DNA of 9,515 bases from Limnohabitans sp. GTDB lineage: Bacteria > Planctomycetota > Phycisphaerae > Phycisphaerales > SM1A02. Numbering within the stretch: position 1 is the first letter of the stretch; each line of letters starts with the position of its first letter. Below are positions 1 through 7,222 of this stretch, piece by piece. Below the pieces are notes generated by a model. The model was given only the letters and a program-made list of their open reading frames with translations. It was not told the DNA's origin and did not search any database. Made by a program: the position numbers and the translations under genes. The stretch spans positions 6,332-15,846 of the forward strand of contig JASGCF010000035.1 of assembly GCA_030054275.1 (NCBI GenBank), in the 5' to 3' direction.

Positions 1-355
1 GAACGGGCTGCGCCTTCGCAGCAGACTTCACGGTTCGAGCGGCGCCTCGTGGTCCGGGTCCTTGTCCTTGTCCTTGTCCTTGTCCTTGGCGTTGCGCTTT
101 CGCAGTCGCGCCGAGCACCACCGCCGCTGCGGTCGGAAGCCCAGACCCGGCCTTCTTCGGAAGACCAGCCCCTGTTCCCGACTGTGTTCCCAACTGTGTC
201 CCCGATTGGGATGGCTGCATCGATGCACGAAGCGCATCTTCAGCGCTCTTCCGCGCGGCTGCCTGTTTCTGCGCGTTTTCCTGCGCTTTCTTGGCCAGTC
301 CTGCGATCACAACGATCACGACGAACGCGAGTTTGATGAGGACGGCCGTCGTCAT
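1..355 (-). CDS. Small membrane-anchored protein with Gln-Gly repeat, unknown function (C-terminus off the window)
   Basis: An open frame starts at ATG 355-353 and is still open at base 1, giving 118 codons so far. I do not recognise a family. Residues 4-20 are a hydrophobic segment (TTAVLIKLAFVVIVVIAGLA) that looks like an N-terminal membrane anchor. It is followed by an Ala/Lys/Gln-rich, probably helical stretch (residues about 21-46), then a low-complexity Ser/Gly/Thr/Gln region, five Gln-Gly pairs and a basic Arg/Ala/Lys tail. The ATG lies 9 bases after the stop of the ABC ATPase gene, so it is probably the last seen gene of that operon. No Shine-Dalgarno is evident and reinitiation or coupling is likely. 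The layout (anchor plus basic disordered tail) loosely recalls accessory scaffold proteins, but no function should be assigned. The other minus-strand frame here reads a Lys-Asp repeat and is less convincing because it lacks the anchor and the operon-spaced start. Confidence 0.6.
   Translation of the reverse strand, partial: MTTAVLIKLAFVVIVVIAGLAKKAQENAQKQAAARKSAEDALRASMQPSQSGTQLGTQSGTGAGLPKKAGSGLPTAAAVVLGATAKAQRQGQGQGQGQGPGPRGAARTVKSAAKAQPV
58..87. repeat. Hexanucleotide tandem repeat, five perfect copies
   Basis: The unit GTCCTT is repeated five times without error on the plus strand. On the minus strand it is read in frame as alternating CAA-GGA codons, giving five Gln-Gly pairs in the small membrane protein. 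Because the unit is six bases, gain or loss of copies would change the protein length without shifting the frame. Confidence 0.9.
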
Positions 356-364
356 GGTCGTAGT

Positions 365-1132
365 TTAGCGAAAGGGTGCGGGCTCTGGAAGAAGCGACGG
401 AACGATCCATGACTTGGATTCCTCCATCGCGTGCCCATACGCCTTTGTCAGCACGGTTGGAACCAGTATGTTCGCCGCTGGTCCGTCCGCAACAACACGC
501 CCCTCGCGCAACACCAGCGCGCGATGTGCAATGCAACGCGCAAGGCCAGGATCGTGCAGCGAACAAAGCACGGCGCCGCGCGCTGCAACTGCGCGAAGCG
601 CGGTCACAACACGGGCGACCTCCGCTGGATCGATACCTGCAAATGGTTCGTCAAGCAACAAGATCGGCCGCTCTGCGCCATCAAGTTGCGCCAATGCTCG
701 AGCGAGCGCAACCCGCTGTCGCTCTCCACCCGAAAGGGTCGTCACCAACCGATCCCCTTTCCCCTGTAGTCCGACGGCATGCAAGGCGCGCTCAACAGCG
801 TCGGTCGACGGCGCGCTGGCGAAGCGACCAAGTCCGACCACGGCTCGGGCGGTGAACTCTGCGGCAAGATCGGGCCGCTGAGGCACGAATGCGCGAAGCC
901 TTGCAGCATCGCGCGAAGAGTGAGAAGCACCGTGAAGCCGAACCACGCCCGATTTCCCAGCCGCTGGCAACACCTCCGCCAGCGCACGAAGCAGCGTGCT
1001 CTTGCCGCATCCATTGACACCAACGATCGCTACGAATTCGCCAACACCGACAGAGAGATCGATCGGGTGCAATGCAACCGTTGCTCCGTAGCGCATCGAG
1101 AGTTGCTTCGCGTCGAGCAGCGGATCTGTCAT
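365..1132 (-). CDS. ABC transporter ATPase, FecE/BtuD/HmuV type (metal-chelate or cobalamin uptake)
   Basis: This 255-residue cytoplasmic ATPase would power the importer formed with the adjacent FecCD-type permease and binding protein. The nucleotide-binding motifs are intact: Walker A GVNGCGKST at 38-46, Q-loop Gln85 (FVPQ), signature LSGGE at 133-137, Walker B ILLLDE at 157-162, and switch His193 (SLHD). Length and motif spacing fit the iron-siderophore, haem and B12 subfamily. I chose ATG 1132 because it forms an ATGA overlap with the permease stop (1131-1129), the same kind of coupling as the previous junction, and the protein then begins just before the first strand of the domain. A GTG at 1159 would add nine residues. 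The transported substrate cannot be read from this subunit. Confidence 0.93.
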   Translation of the reverse strand: MTDPLLDAKQLSMRYGATVALHPIDLSVGVGEFVAIVGVNGCGKSTLLRALAEVLPAAGKSGVVRLHGASHSSRDAARLRAFVPQRPDLAAEFTARAVVGLGRFASAPSTDAVERALHAVGLQGKGDRLVTTLSGGERQRVALARALAQLDGAERPILLLDEPFAGIDPAEVARVVTALRAVAARGAVLCSLHDPGLARCIAHRALVLREGRVVADGPAANILVPTVLTKAYGHAMEESKSWIVPSLLPEPAPFR

Positions 1133-2124
1133 CGGCCCGACCCTCGGCGCAGAAGCCACAGAAATGCAGGGCCACCAGCAAGCGCGGTCACAACACCAAC
1201 CGGAAGCCTTCCACTCCCGAGGTCAAGCACTTGCCGAACCGCGTCTGCGGAAACAAGCAGTAGAGCACCTGCGAGCGCGGAGCCTGGCACCAACAGCCCG
1301 TGATGCGGACCAAGCAGTCGTCGCGCGATGTGCGGACCAACAAGTCCAACGAAGCCAATTGGACCTGCGTATGCAACGGCCACACCCGCAAGTACGCCAC
1401 CAGTCCAAAAGAGTTTGCGACGCAACGCGTGCAGCGCTACACCAGATGAACGCGCTTCGTCATCAGAAAGCATCGACACATCAAGCGCCTTTGACGCGCG
1501 CGCCAACACGATCCACGCGAGAACCGTCACGACGGCCAGCGTCGCCAACTGCGCACGGTTCGGAATCTCGGGCAATCGGCCAGACATCCACGACAAGAGA
1601 TCTCCGCGCAATCCGTGCGGAACGAGATGCTCAAGAAGCATTGTCCCAGCACTGAACATGGAACCAAGTATCACGCCTGCAAGCAGCAGTGCCGTCGTGT
1701 CTTGTCCATCCGTTGCGCGGCCAAGCCGCGCCACGATGCCAAGCGTGCACGCAGCTCCAAGAATCGCACCGATTGCTTCACCAAAGAAAATACGCGACGA
1801 AAATGCGCCCAAAGCACCAAGGACCAACACACACGCAACGCCAAAGCCTGCTCCGCTTGAGATTCCAAGCACGAAGGGTGACGCGAGTGGATTCCGCATG
1901 AGAACCTGCAGTGCAAGCCCTGAGAGCCCGAGCGCTGCGCCGACGAGTGCAGCAGAAACCACCGACAACACCCGCAACTGCGCGATGTCTGCACTTGGAA
2001 CACCCAACACCAGTCGCACTCCCTCATCGGTGCCAATCGGCCCGAGTGCAACGCGCACGAGCGCGGCGCAACAGAGTACGAGCGAGAGGAGAAAGAACCT
2101 CGGGAGCATGGCGCGCGCTGTCAC
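1129..2124 (-). CDS. FecCD-family ABC transporter permease (BtuC/FecD/HmuU type)
   Basis: This integral membrane subunit of 331 residues is the translocation channel for a type II importer that takes up corrinoids, haem or ferric siderophores; family members have about ten transmembrane helices. Hallmarks seen: RNPLASPFVLGISSGA at 77-92, GPIGFVGLVGPHIAR at 254-268 (the family's conserved segment including the coupling helix that contacts the ATPase), and LPVGVVTALAGGPAFLWLL at 307-325 at the C-terminus. I chose GTG 2124 because it forms a GTGA overlap with the stop of the binding-protein gene and leaves a short basic N-terminus before the first helix. An in-frame ATG at 2196 would overlap the previous gene by 76 bases and add a hydrophilic, non-family tail; ATG 2109 is a third option. 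A weak purine-rich stretch precedes the GTG. Translational coupling to both neighbours is likely. Confidence 0.93.
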   Translation of the reverse strand: MTARAMLPRFFLLSLVLCCAALVRVALGPIGTDEGVRLVLGVPSADIAQLRVLSVVSAALVGAALGLSGLALQVLMRNPLASPFVLGISSGAGFGVACVLVLGALGAFSSRIFFGEAIGAILGAACTLGIVARLGRATDGQDTTALLLAGVILGSMFSAGTMLLEHLVPHGLRGDLLSWMSGRLPEIPNRAQLATLAVVTVLAWIVLARASKALDVSMLSDDEARSSGVALHALRRKLFWTGGVLAGVAVAYAGPIGFVGLVGPHIARRLLGPHHGLLVPGSALAGALLLVSADAVRQVLDLGSGRLPVGVVTALAGGPAFLWLLRRGSGR

Positions 2125-3257
2125 GGAGCCTGCTCTTTCTGAGCGCCGCTTGAGTTTGCCCCAAGGTCGCCACGATGGACTTCGCGGCGCGTCCATACAC
2201 CACGAGATGACGCATCACGAGATGACGCATCACGAGACGATGCATCGGATGCGACCCTCGTTGTCGCTTGTCGCGCGCGCTCATACAACGCACGAAGTTG
2301 CGCTCGATCTGCAAGCGCAACCAGACTTGGCGTCAGCAATTGCGGAAGGCGTTCCACAGCGGTCGGTGGGCGCGCTCCGCTCCATGGAAGCGCGCGCATC
2401 GCATCCTCAAAGCGTGCTGCACCGCGCTCATGCTCGACAACTCCAAGCACCGCATCACACGCAATCGACACGATGGTTTCTGGCGCAATCTCAATCCAAC
2501 CGTCGCGATCGATCGCGTTGCTCAGCCCCTCTGCTTCAAGGAGCTCGTCGAGATAGTTGCCGCGACCCACAGCAAGAAACGGCTCTGTAGCCACAAGCAC
2601 CAATACGCGTGGCATGTCATCACGCGGCGAAGCGCTGCGCTGCGATGGCGAATTGCGCTGAGGCAATGCATCAAACATCGTTGCTGCCTCTGCAAGCCTT
2701 CCGGCCAAACCGTCCGCGCCGCGCATGGGCGTCGTTTCGAAAACTTCGGCGATCGTCTCCACAAGCGCACGCGTTTGCGCAAACGAGTCGATCCGCTGCT
2801 CGACAAGTCGAATGCCGGACTGCGCACACAACTCGCGCAACGCCGGATCAATTCCGGCCAACGGTGGCTGTACGAAGAGCACATCAGGCTTCACAAGCAA
2901 GAGTCGCTCTGCATCAAAATCACGAAGATCCCCAATCACCGGGACACTCTTTGGGACATGCGTGCAGTACGGGCTTCGACCAACAATGTGTTCAACAAGC
3001 CCTAACTGCCAGAGTGTGTCGGAAATTGCTGGGGAACTTGCGGCGACCGTTGGGCGAGGTTGTGCGACCGTCGCAGCGCTGTCCGGCACTGCGCGACTCG
3101 CGCTTCCCTCGTCCGCAAAAGGGGATCCCTTTCCAAACGCGAGCCAAAACATCGCGGCGATCACCAACAACGCCACCATGTGCTGCACGAAACTCACACG
3201 CGGCTTCTGCGTGCCTCCGAGTTCGTCAAGAGTTGCGGGATCGATCTCGCCGCGCAT
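2121..3257 (-). CDS. Membrane-tethered periplasmic substrate-binding protein of a B12/siderophore-type ABC importer
   Basis: This 378-residue protein should capture the ligand outside the inner membrane and deliver it to the permease encoded downstream. Residues about 80-330 fit the helical-backbone metal receptor (BtuF/FepB/TroA-like, Peripla_BP_2) fold: LWQLGLVEHIVGRSPYC near 82-98, VPVIGDLRDFDAERLLLVKPD around 105-125, and DELLEAEGLSNAI near 237-249, followed by the second lobe. The N-terminus is unusual: an acidic tail of about 23 residues, then a hydrophobic segment at 24-41, with no lipobox Cys and no clear signal-peptidase site. An uncleaved anchor is therefore likely. The C-terminus (331-378) is low-complexity with three DASSR repeats. 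AGG lies about seven bases before the ATG at 3257. The gene starts 21 bases after the coiled-coil gene and overlaps the permease by GTGA. B12, haem and siderophore are all possible ligands. Confidence 0.88.
   Translation of the reverse strand: MRGEIDPATLDELGGTQKPRVSFVQHMVALLVIAAMFWLAFGKGSPFADEGSASRAVPDSAATVAQPRPTVAASSPAISDTLWQLGLVEHIVGRSPYCTHVPKSVPVIGDLRDFDAERLLLVKPDVLFVQPPLAGIDPALRELCAQSGIRLVEQRIDSFAQTRALVETIAEVFETTPMRGADGLAGRLAEAATMFDALPQRNSPSQRSASPRDDMPRVLVLVATEPFLAVGRGNYLDELLEAEGLSNAIDRDGWIEIAPETIVSIACDAVLGVVEHERGAARFEDAMRALPWSGARPPTAVERLPQLLTPSLVALADRAQLRALYERARQATTRVASDASSRDASSRDASSRGVWTRREVHRGDLGANSSGAQKEQAP
2201..2245. repeat. Three tandem 15-bp repeats inside the binding-protein gene
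   Basis: The unit CACGAGATGACGCAT occurs at 2201-2215 and 2216-2230, with a third copy at 2231-2245 differing at two bases. On the minus strand the array encodes three DASSR pentapeptides (residues about 338-352) in the C-terminal tail of the substrate-binding protein. The period is a multiple of three, so copy number can vary in frame. Confidence 0.9.
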
Positions 3258-3278
3258 GAAACCTGCCGAATGAGGGCC

Positions 3279-3860
3279 CTATCGAATAAAAGCGATGAGA
3301 AGAGCAACGAATCCAACCACGACTGCGATCATGGTGAGCCGTTCCGATCGCGCAGCAGTTCTGCGGCGCGCTTCCATTTCGCGTACAAGAATCTCGACAC
3401 GATCACTTGCAAGTGACATGCGCGACAACGCATCTTCGAGCGAGCGCATCTGCGACTCAAACTGCGCCACCGATCGACCTTGGCGATCAAGTTCGGTTCG
3501 CGAGAGCGCCAAGATCTCGGTGTGGGCGCGGGACTGTTGCTCGACCTCACGCATGCGATCATCGACCGACTCAAGACGATCTGCGGCTTGGGTCATCGTG
3601 CGACCGAGCGAGTGGACGAATTGTTCTAGTTGCGCCCGCATTTCGGGCATCGCTTCGACGCGCACGGAAAGTCGCGTCAGTTCACTTTCGACCCGCGCGA
3701 CCACGGCTCGCTGCTCTTCGGCGGCAGTTCGCACCAATTGCGCAGCCTCATCTCGCGCGGTGCGTGCTTCGACCACAGCGCGCGACACATCCAGCATGGC
3801 GTCAACATCTGCTTGCGGCGCAGCACCGATGAAATTGCGGAGAAAGGAAGCGATTCCCAT
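3279..3860 (-). CDS. Coiled-coil protein with C-terminal membrane anchor, unknown function
   Basis: A 193-residue protein I cannot assign to a family. Residues about 1-15 form a short amphipathic start (MGIASFLRNFIGAA). Residues about 18-170 are almost entirely charged and helix-forming with heptad-like hydrophobic spacing (for example LESVDDRMREVEQ and SLEDALSRM), so a long coiled coil is likely. Residues about 174-192 (LTMIAVVVGFVALLIAFIR) form one transmembrane segment ending at the last residue, a tail-anchored layout with the coiled coil in the cytoplasm. I chose ATG 3860. The frame extends to 3965, but the extra 35 residues are Cys-rich, lie in the gap after the ABC exporter gene and overlap a candidate promoter. 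It starts 118 bases after the exporter stop and ends 21 bases before the binding-protein gene, so it may be the first gene of the uptake operon. A scaffold or partitioning role is possible but unproven. Confidence 0.75.
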   Translation of the reverse strand: MGIASFLRNFIGAAPQADVDAMLDVSRAVVEARTARDEAAQLVRTAAEEQRAVVARVESELTRLSVRVEAMPEMRAQLEQFVHSLGRTMTQAADRLESVDDRMREVEQQSRAHTEILALSRTELDRQGRSVAQFESQMRSLEDALSRMSLASDRVEILVREMEARRRTAARSERLTMIAVVVGFVALLIAFIR

Positions 3861-3902
3861 GTGTCTGTCTGCGGGCTCGACACGAGCACGGCGCAAGAGA
3901 AC

Positions 3903-3911
3903 ACTGTAGCA
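3903..3911 (-). promoter_or_regulatory. Candidate extended -10 promoter for the coiled-coil and uptake ABC operon
   Basis: Reading the minus strand, TGCTACAGT matches an extended -10 element (TG, one base, then TACAGT, four of six to TATAAT). It lies in the 118-base gap between the exporter stop and the coiled-coil start, and would give a leader of about 36 bases. No convincing -35 box is present at the usual distance. Spacing and location support it; the motif alone is weak. Confidence 0.33.
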
Positions 3912-3978
3912 CGGGCGCGAGAAACAACAGAGCCTCTGTTTCGACGCACAACACCCGCACAACACCTGCGCAAAACCT

Positions 3979-5814
3979 TCACGAGGTGGTCACGAGTTGG
4001 TGCTGCACAAGCCGTCGGTAGAGGTCGCATCGTGACAGCAATTCAGCGTGCGTCCCCACATCACGAATACCCCCATCTTCCATGACCACAATGCGATCAG
4101 CAGTGCGCACGGTTGAGAGGCGATGCGCGATGGCGATCATCGTTCGCCCAACACGGAACTCTTCAATCGCGGCCGCAATCTGTGCTTCGCTTTCTGCATC
4201 GACTTGGCTTGTTGCCTCATCCAAAATGAGAACGGAAGGATCACGAACCAAGGCGCGGGCAATGGCCAAGCGCTGGCGTTGGCCACCGGAGAGGCCGCTA
4301 CCACCTTCACCAAGTTCAAAGTCCAATGTGCCCGCGAGCCCCTCGACAAACGACGCTGCGTGCGCAAGTTTGAGCGCGCGAATCAACGCATCGTCCGTCG
4401 GCGGCTCGTATCCCAACAACACATTCTCGCGAATCGAACCCCGCACCAACAGCGGATCCTGCGCCACGACGCCGATCTGCCCCCGCAAGGACGACATGCT
4501 TCCACCACGCACATCGATCTCGTCCAAACGAACACTGCCCTCCGTTGCATCCAACAGGCGGAGGAGCAAACTCGCAAGCGTCGTCTTGCCACAGCCATTC
4601 GGACCGACGATCGCAATGAATTCTCCGTGTTTGATACGCAGCGTGACGCCGCGTACTGCGTCTCGTGAAGCGCCCTCATACCGGAATGAGACATCGTCGA
4701 ATGTGATCGACTTCGAGTGACGCGGCAACGCTGGCAGATCGCGTTCGCGTAAGCCTTCTGCGGGAATGGCGAAAATCTCTGCGAGTCGCTCGGCAGGCGC
4801 TGCGGACGACTGAATGTCACTCAAAAGTCCGGTGAGCGGACGCAAACTTGCACCTGCCACGCCAAGTGATGCAAGTGACATGAGGAAACGATCGAATTGC
4901 ATGCGCCCAACGACAATCTCATGCGCAGCAAGAAGCGCCAGTGCCATGATGGCGGCAATCGCCATCACTTCGACCAGCGGACTTGCGATCGCACGAGCCA
5001 AACGCACGCGTCGATCTTCACGCACCACTGCCTTATTCGCACGCGCAAATCGCCGACGCACGAACCGCTCTGCTGTTGCCGCTTTGACGCCGCGCAACCC
5101 TTGCAGCGCTTCGTTCGACGCGCGCAGCATGTCTTCATAGGCGCGCAGCGTGTTTCGACTTCCACGGACAATGCGCTTTCCCAACTTTCGCAAGACCACG
5201 CCGATCAAAGGCGCAACAACGATGGCGACAATCGTCAGGCGCCAGTCAAACCAGACGGCCGCTGCAAACGCGGCAACACCTTTGGTGAGTTGCGCAAGCG
5301 CCTTACTGGTGAGCGCCGAAAACCCGCGCTCAAGTTCGGCTGTATCGCGCGAGATACGCGACACGATCTCCGCTGGTCCGCGTCGCATGACTGACGCGAG
5401 CGGTAAGCGCAGCGCATGGCGAAATGCCTCAAGACGAATCTCGCTCACAGTCACCATCGACAGCGTGAGCGAACAATATTGATGCAAGAAATTCGCCAGT
5501 GCGCCAAGCAGTGTGAGGACGAAGAGCCCAGCGAGAATCCACACGACGCCCGCGAAACGGTCGTTCGGCAGCAGTTCGAGAAGTGACATCGGCACCCACG
5601 AAACAATCGCCTCGTGGCGCGTCAACGCCCCTTCCGCGAGAGAGCGCAGCGTTGCCCCGTCTTTGCCAAGTATCAGTTCAAGAAGCGGGCCGACAGCGAT
5701 CAGGCCAGACGCGAGACCACCGGCAGAAAGCACCGAAAAAAGAATCGCGCCAAACGCGAGCCGACGGCGTCGCAGCATCCGTCGAGCAAAGTGCCAGAAG
5801 GTCGCGTTCTTCAT
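3979..5814 (-). CDS. MsbA-type ABC exporter, fused transmembrane and ATPase domains
   Basis: This 611-residue half-transporter should work as a homodimer in the inner membrane, flipping or exporting a lipid or other hydrophobic substrate. The transmembrane domain covers about 20-335, with clear hydrophobic segments near 20-48, 87-110, 180-206 and 280-300 and the type I exporter motif EIVSRISRDT at 149-158. The nucleotide-binding domain covers about 368-605: Walker A GPNGCGKTT at 404-412, Q-loop Gln452 (VVAQDP), signature LSGGQ at 508-512, Walker B VLILDE at 528-533, D-loop near 538, and switch His564 (IAHRLS). All catalytic residues are present. The ATG at 5814 forms an ATGA overlap with the aroA stop, and a GGGA lies about eight bases upstream. 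The substrate is not determinable here; MsbA-like lipid A flipping is one option among several, so I give no symbol. Confidence 0.93.
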   Translation of the reverse strand: MKNATFWHFARRMLRRRRLAFGAILFSVLSAGGLASGLIAVGPLLELILGKDGATLRSLAEGALTRHEAIVSWVPMSLLELLPNDRFAGVVWILAGLFVLTLLGALANFLHQYCSLTLSMVTVSEIRLEAFRHALRLPLASVMRRGPAEIVSRISRDTAELERGFSALTSKALAQLTKGVAAFAAAVWFDWRLTIVAIVVAPLIGVVLRKLGKRIVRGSRNTLRAYEDMLRASNEALQGLRGVKAATAERFVRRRFARANKAVVREDRRVRLARAIASPLVEVMAIAAIMALALLAAHEIVVGRMQFDRFLMSLASLGVAGASLRPLTGLLSDIQSSAAPAERLAEIFAIPAEGLRERDLPALPRHSKSITFDDVSFRYEGASRDAVRGVTLRIKHGEFIAIVGPNGCGKTTLASLLLRLLDATEGSVRLDEIDVRGGSMSSLRGQIGVVAQDPLLVRGSIRENVLLGYEPPTDDALIRALKLAHAASFVEGLAGTLDFELGEGGSGLSGGQRQRLAIARALVRDPSVLILDEATSQVDAESEAQIAAAIEEFRVGRTMIAIAHRLSTVRTADRIVVMEDGGIRDVGTHAELLSRCDLYRRLVQHQLVTTS

Positions 5815-7169
5815 GCCGTCCCATTCTCACCGGAAGCAGGCTTCTGCAGCAAGTCGACGGTGTGCCAAAACTCGGGCCAACTTTTTGTGACGCAACGCGG
5901 ATTTGCGATCGCGATGCCGCCACGCACCAAACCGAGCACCGCAAACGCCATGGCGATGCGGTGATCGTTCACGGTGTCGATGACAACTGGTTGCACAGGA
6001 TTGGCTGTACATCCGCCCTGATCCCGAACCGCGGGAAGCGGAAAGACGCGCACCCAATCTGGCCCGGTCTCGACGCATCCGCCGAGGGCGCGCAGGCCCG
6101 CCGCGACCGACTCAATGCGATCGGACTCTTTGACACGCAAGGTGCCCAGTCCCGTCAGGAGACTTGGTCGATCGCAGCAGGCGGCAAGCACCATCCCCAT
6201 CACAGCTGCATCAGGAGCCTGCGCGAAATTGCTTTCAAGCCCGCGCAGCACGCCTCGCCCAGTGACGCGCAGGCCACCTTCGACTTCCTCCACACGCGCA
6301 CCACGCAAGGCGAGATCATCGAAAAAGTATGCGTCAGGCTGCACGCTTCGGCGCGGAAGTCGAGGGATCACCACACTTCCACCAGACATGGCAGCCAACG
6401 CAGCTGGATACACAGCGCTCGACGCATCTGGCTCGATGATCACATCGCCACCGCGAATCACTTGCTCGGGAATGAAAACCTCAGCCAGTCCAGATGCATG
6501 TGCATCAACCGGTGTCGGCCGATACGACACCTCTGCATGCACGCCCGCGGCAGCGAGCGCAGCGAGCGAAAGTGCAATGTACGACGCGCTGGTGGGTTCT
6601 TCTGAAAAGGAGATTCGTACCCCGCCCCGCAATCGTGGTGCGATCAACATCACGGCACTGATGAACTGGCTTGAGGCCGTTCGTCCGACAACAAGATTGC
6701 CGCCCGAAATCTCGCCACCAGCAACACGCACGGGAAGTCGGCCCTCGGCTTCGAGGTACTCGATGTGCGCGCCAAGTTCGCGCAACAATTGAACACCTTC
6801 TGCAATCGGCCGTTCGCGCATACGCGCGCTCCCGTCGATCTCGGTCACACCCATGTTGCGCGCGGCGGCGAGTGCCATCATGAAACGCGTTGGCGTTCCA
6901 CCGTCTCCAAGGTGCACATGCGCATGAAGATCGCCAAGTTCCGGGTGAAGCACCACCGTGCTGCCCTCCACTCGGTACGCCACACCGATGTTCGCCATCG
7001 CAGCGAGGAGCAGGTCGCAGTCATCGCATGACAACAGACCATGCAGACGCGTTGCCTGCGAAGCAAGAGCCGCCAAGATGAGATGTCGGTTCGAGAGGCT
7101 TTTCGAGCCCGGCACGGGAACGACGGCTCTGACCGGGCCTTGAAGCCGAGCAATTTCCAGCGGGTCCAT
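5811..7169 (-). CDS. aroA: 3-phosphoshikimate 1-carboxyvinyltransferase (EPSP synthase)
   Basis: This cytoplasmic enzyme joins shikimate 3-phosphate and PEP to form EPSP, the sixth step of the shikimate pathway to aromatic amino acids. The 452-residue product has PGSKSLSNR at 20-28 (Lys23, Ser24, Arg28), GDGGTPTRF at 88-96, RMRERPI at 116-122, SSQF at 166-169, Asp320 as the likely base (APDAA), KESDR at 347-351, DHRIAM at 402-407 and Lys429 (VTKSWPEF). All core substrate-binding residues are present. Two positions differ from the E. coli form: Asp89 for Asn94 and Phe96 for Pro101. I chose ATG 7169 because the distance to PGSKS then matches E. coli AroA exactly. A TTG at 7226 forms a TTGA overlap with the groES-like stop, has AAGGA about six bases upstream and adds 19 non-family residues, so it remains a real alternative. 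The 3' end overlaps the exporter by ATGA. Confidence 0.95.
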   Translation of the reverse strand: MDPLEIARLQGPVRAVVPVPGSKSLSNRHLILAALASQATRLHGLLSCDDCDLLLAAMANIGVAYRVEGSTVVLHPELGDLHAHVHLGDGGTPTRFMMALAAARNMGVTEIDGSARMRERPIAEGVQLLRELGAHIEYLEAEGRLPVRVAGGEISGGNLVVGRTASSQFISAVMLIAPRLRGGVRISFSEEPTSASYIALSLAALAAAGVHAEVSYRPTPVDAHASGLAEVFIPEQVIRGGDVIIEPDASSAVYPAALAAMSGGSVVIPRLPRRSVQPDAYFFDDLALRGARVEEVEGGLRVTGRGVLRGLESNFAQAPDAAVMGMVLAACCDRPSLLTGLGTLRVKESDRIESVAAGLRALGGCVETGPDWVRVFPLPAVRDQGGCTANPVQPVVIDTVNDHRIAMAFAVLGLVRGGIAIANPRCVTKSWPEFWHTVDLLQKPASGENGTA

Positions 7170-7222
7170 TGCCAGATGTGGTTCAGAAGCACTGGATGCC
7201 GGCGAGTCGTGCCCCTCGCCTT

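Noticed and set aside
1328..2590. 420-codon plus-strand open frame opposite the permease and binding-protein genes
   Set aside because: It is antisense to two genes with full family motifs, its translation is Ser/Arg/Thr/Pro-rich with no recognisable domain, and GC-rich codon use opens such frames by chance.
3921..3943. Inverted repeat AACAG-AGCCT-CTGTT after the exporter gene as a terminator
   Set aside because: The position is right, but the stem is only five mostly weak pairs and is followed by a short interrupted T run, so I do not call it a terminator.
3861..3965. N-terminal 35-residue extension of the coiled-coil protein
   Set aside because: The extra stretch is Cys-rich, unlike the rest of the protein, contains the candidate -10 element, and is better explained as a leader and promoter region.
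5583..6605. 340-codon plus-strand open frame opposite the exporter and aroA
   Set aside because: It lies across the junction of two certain minus-strand genes, has no hydrophobic or domain pattern, and is rich in His/Arg/Gln as expected for a reverse-strand shadow.
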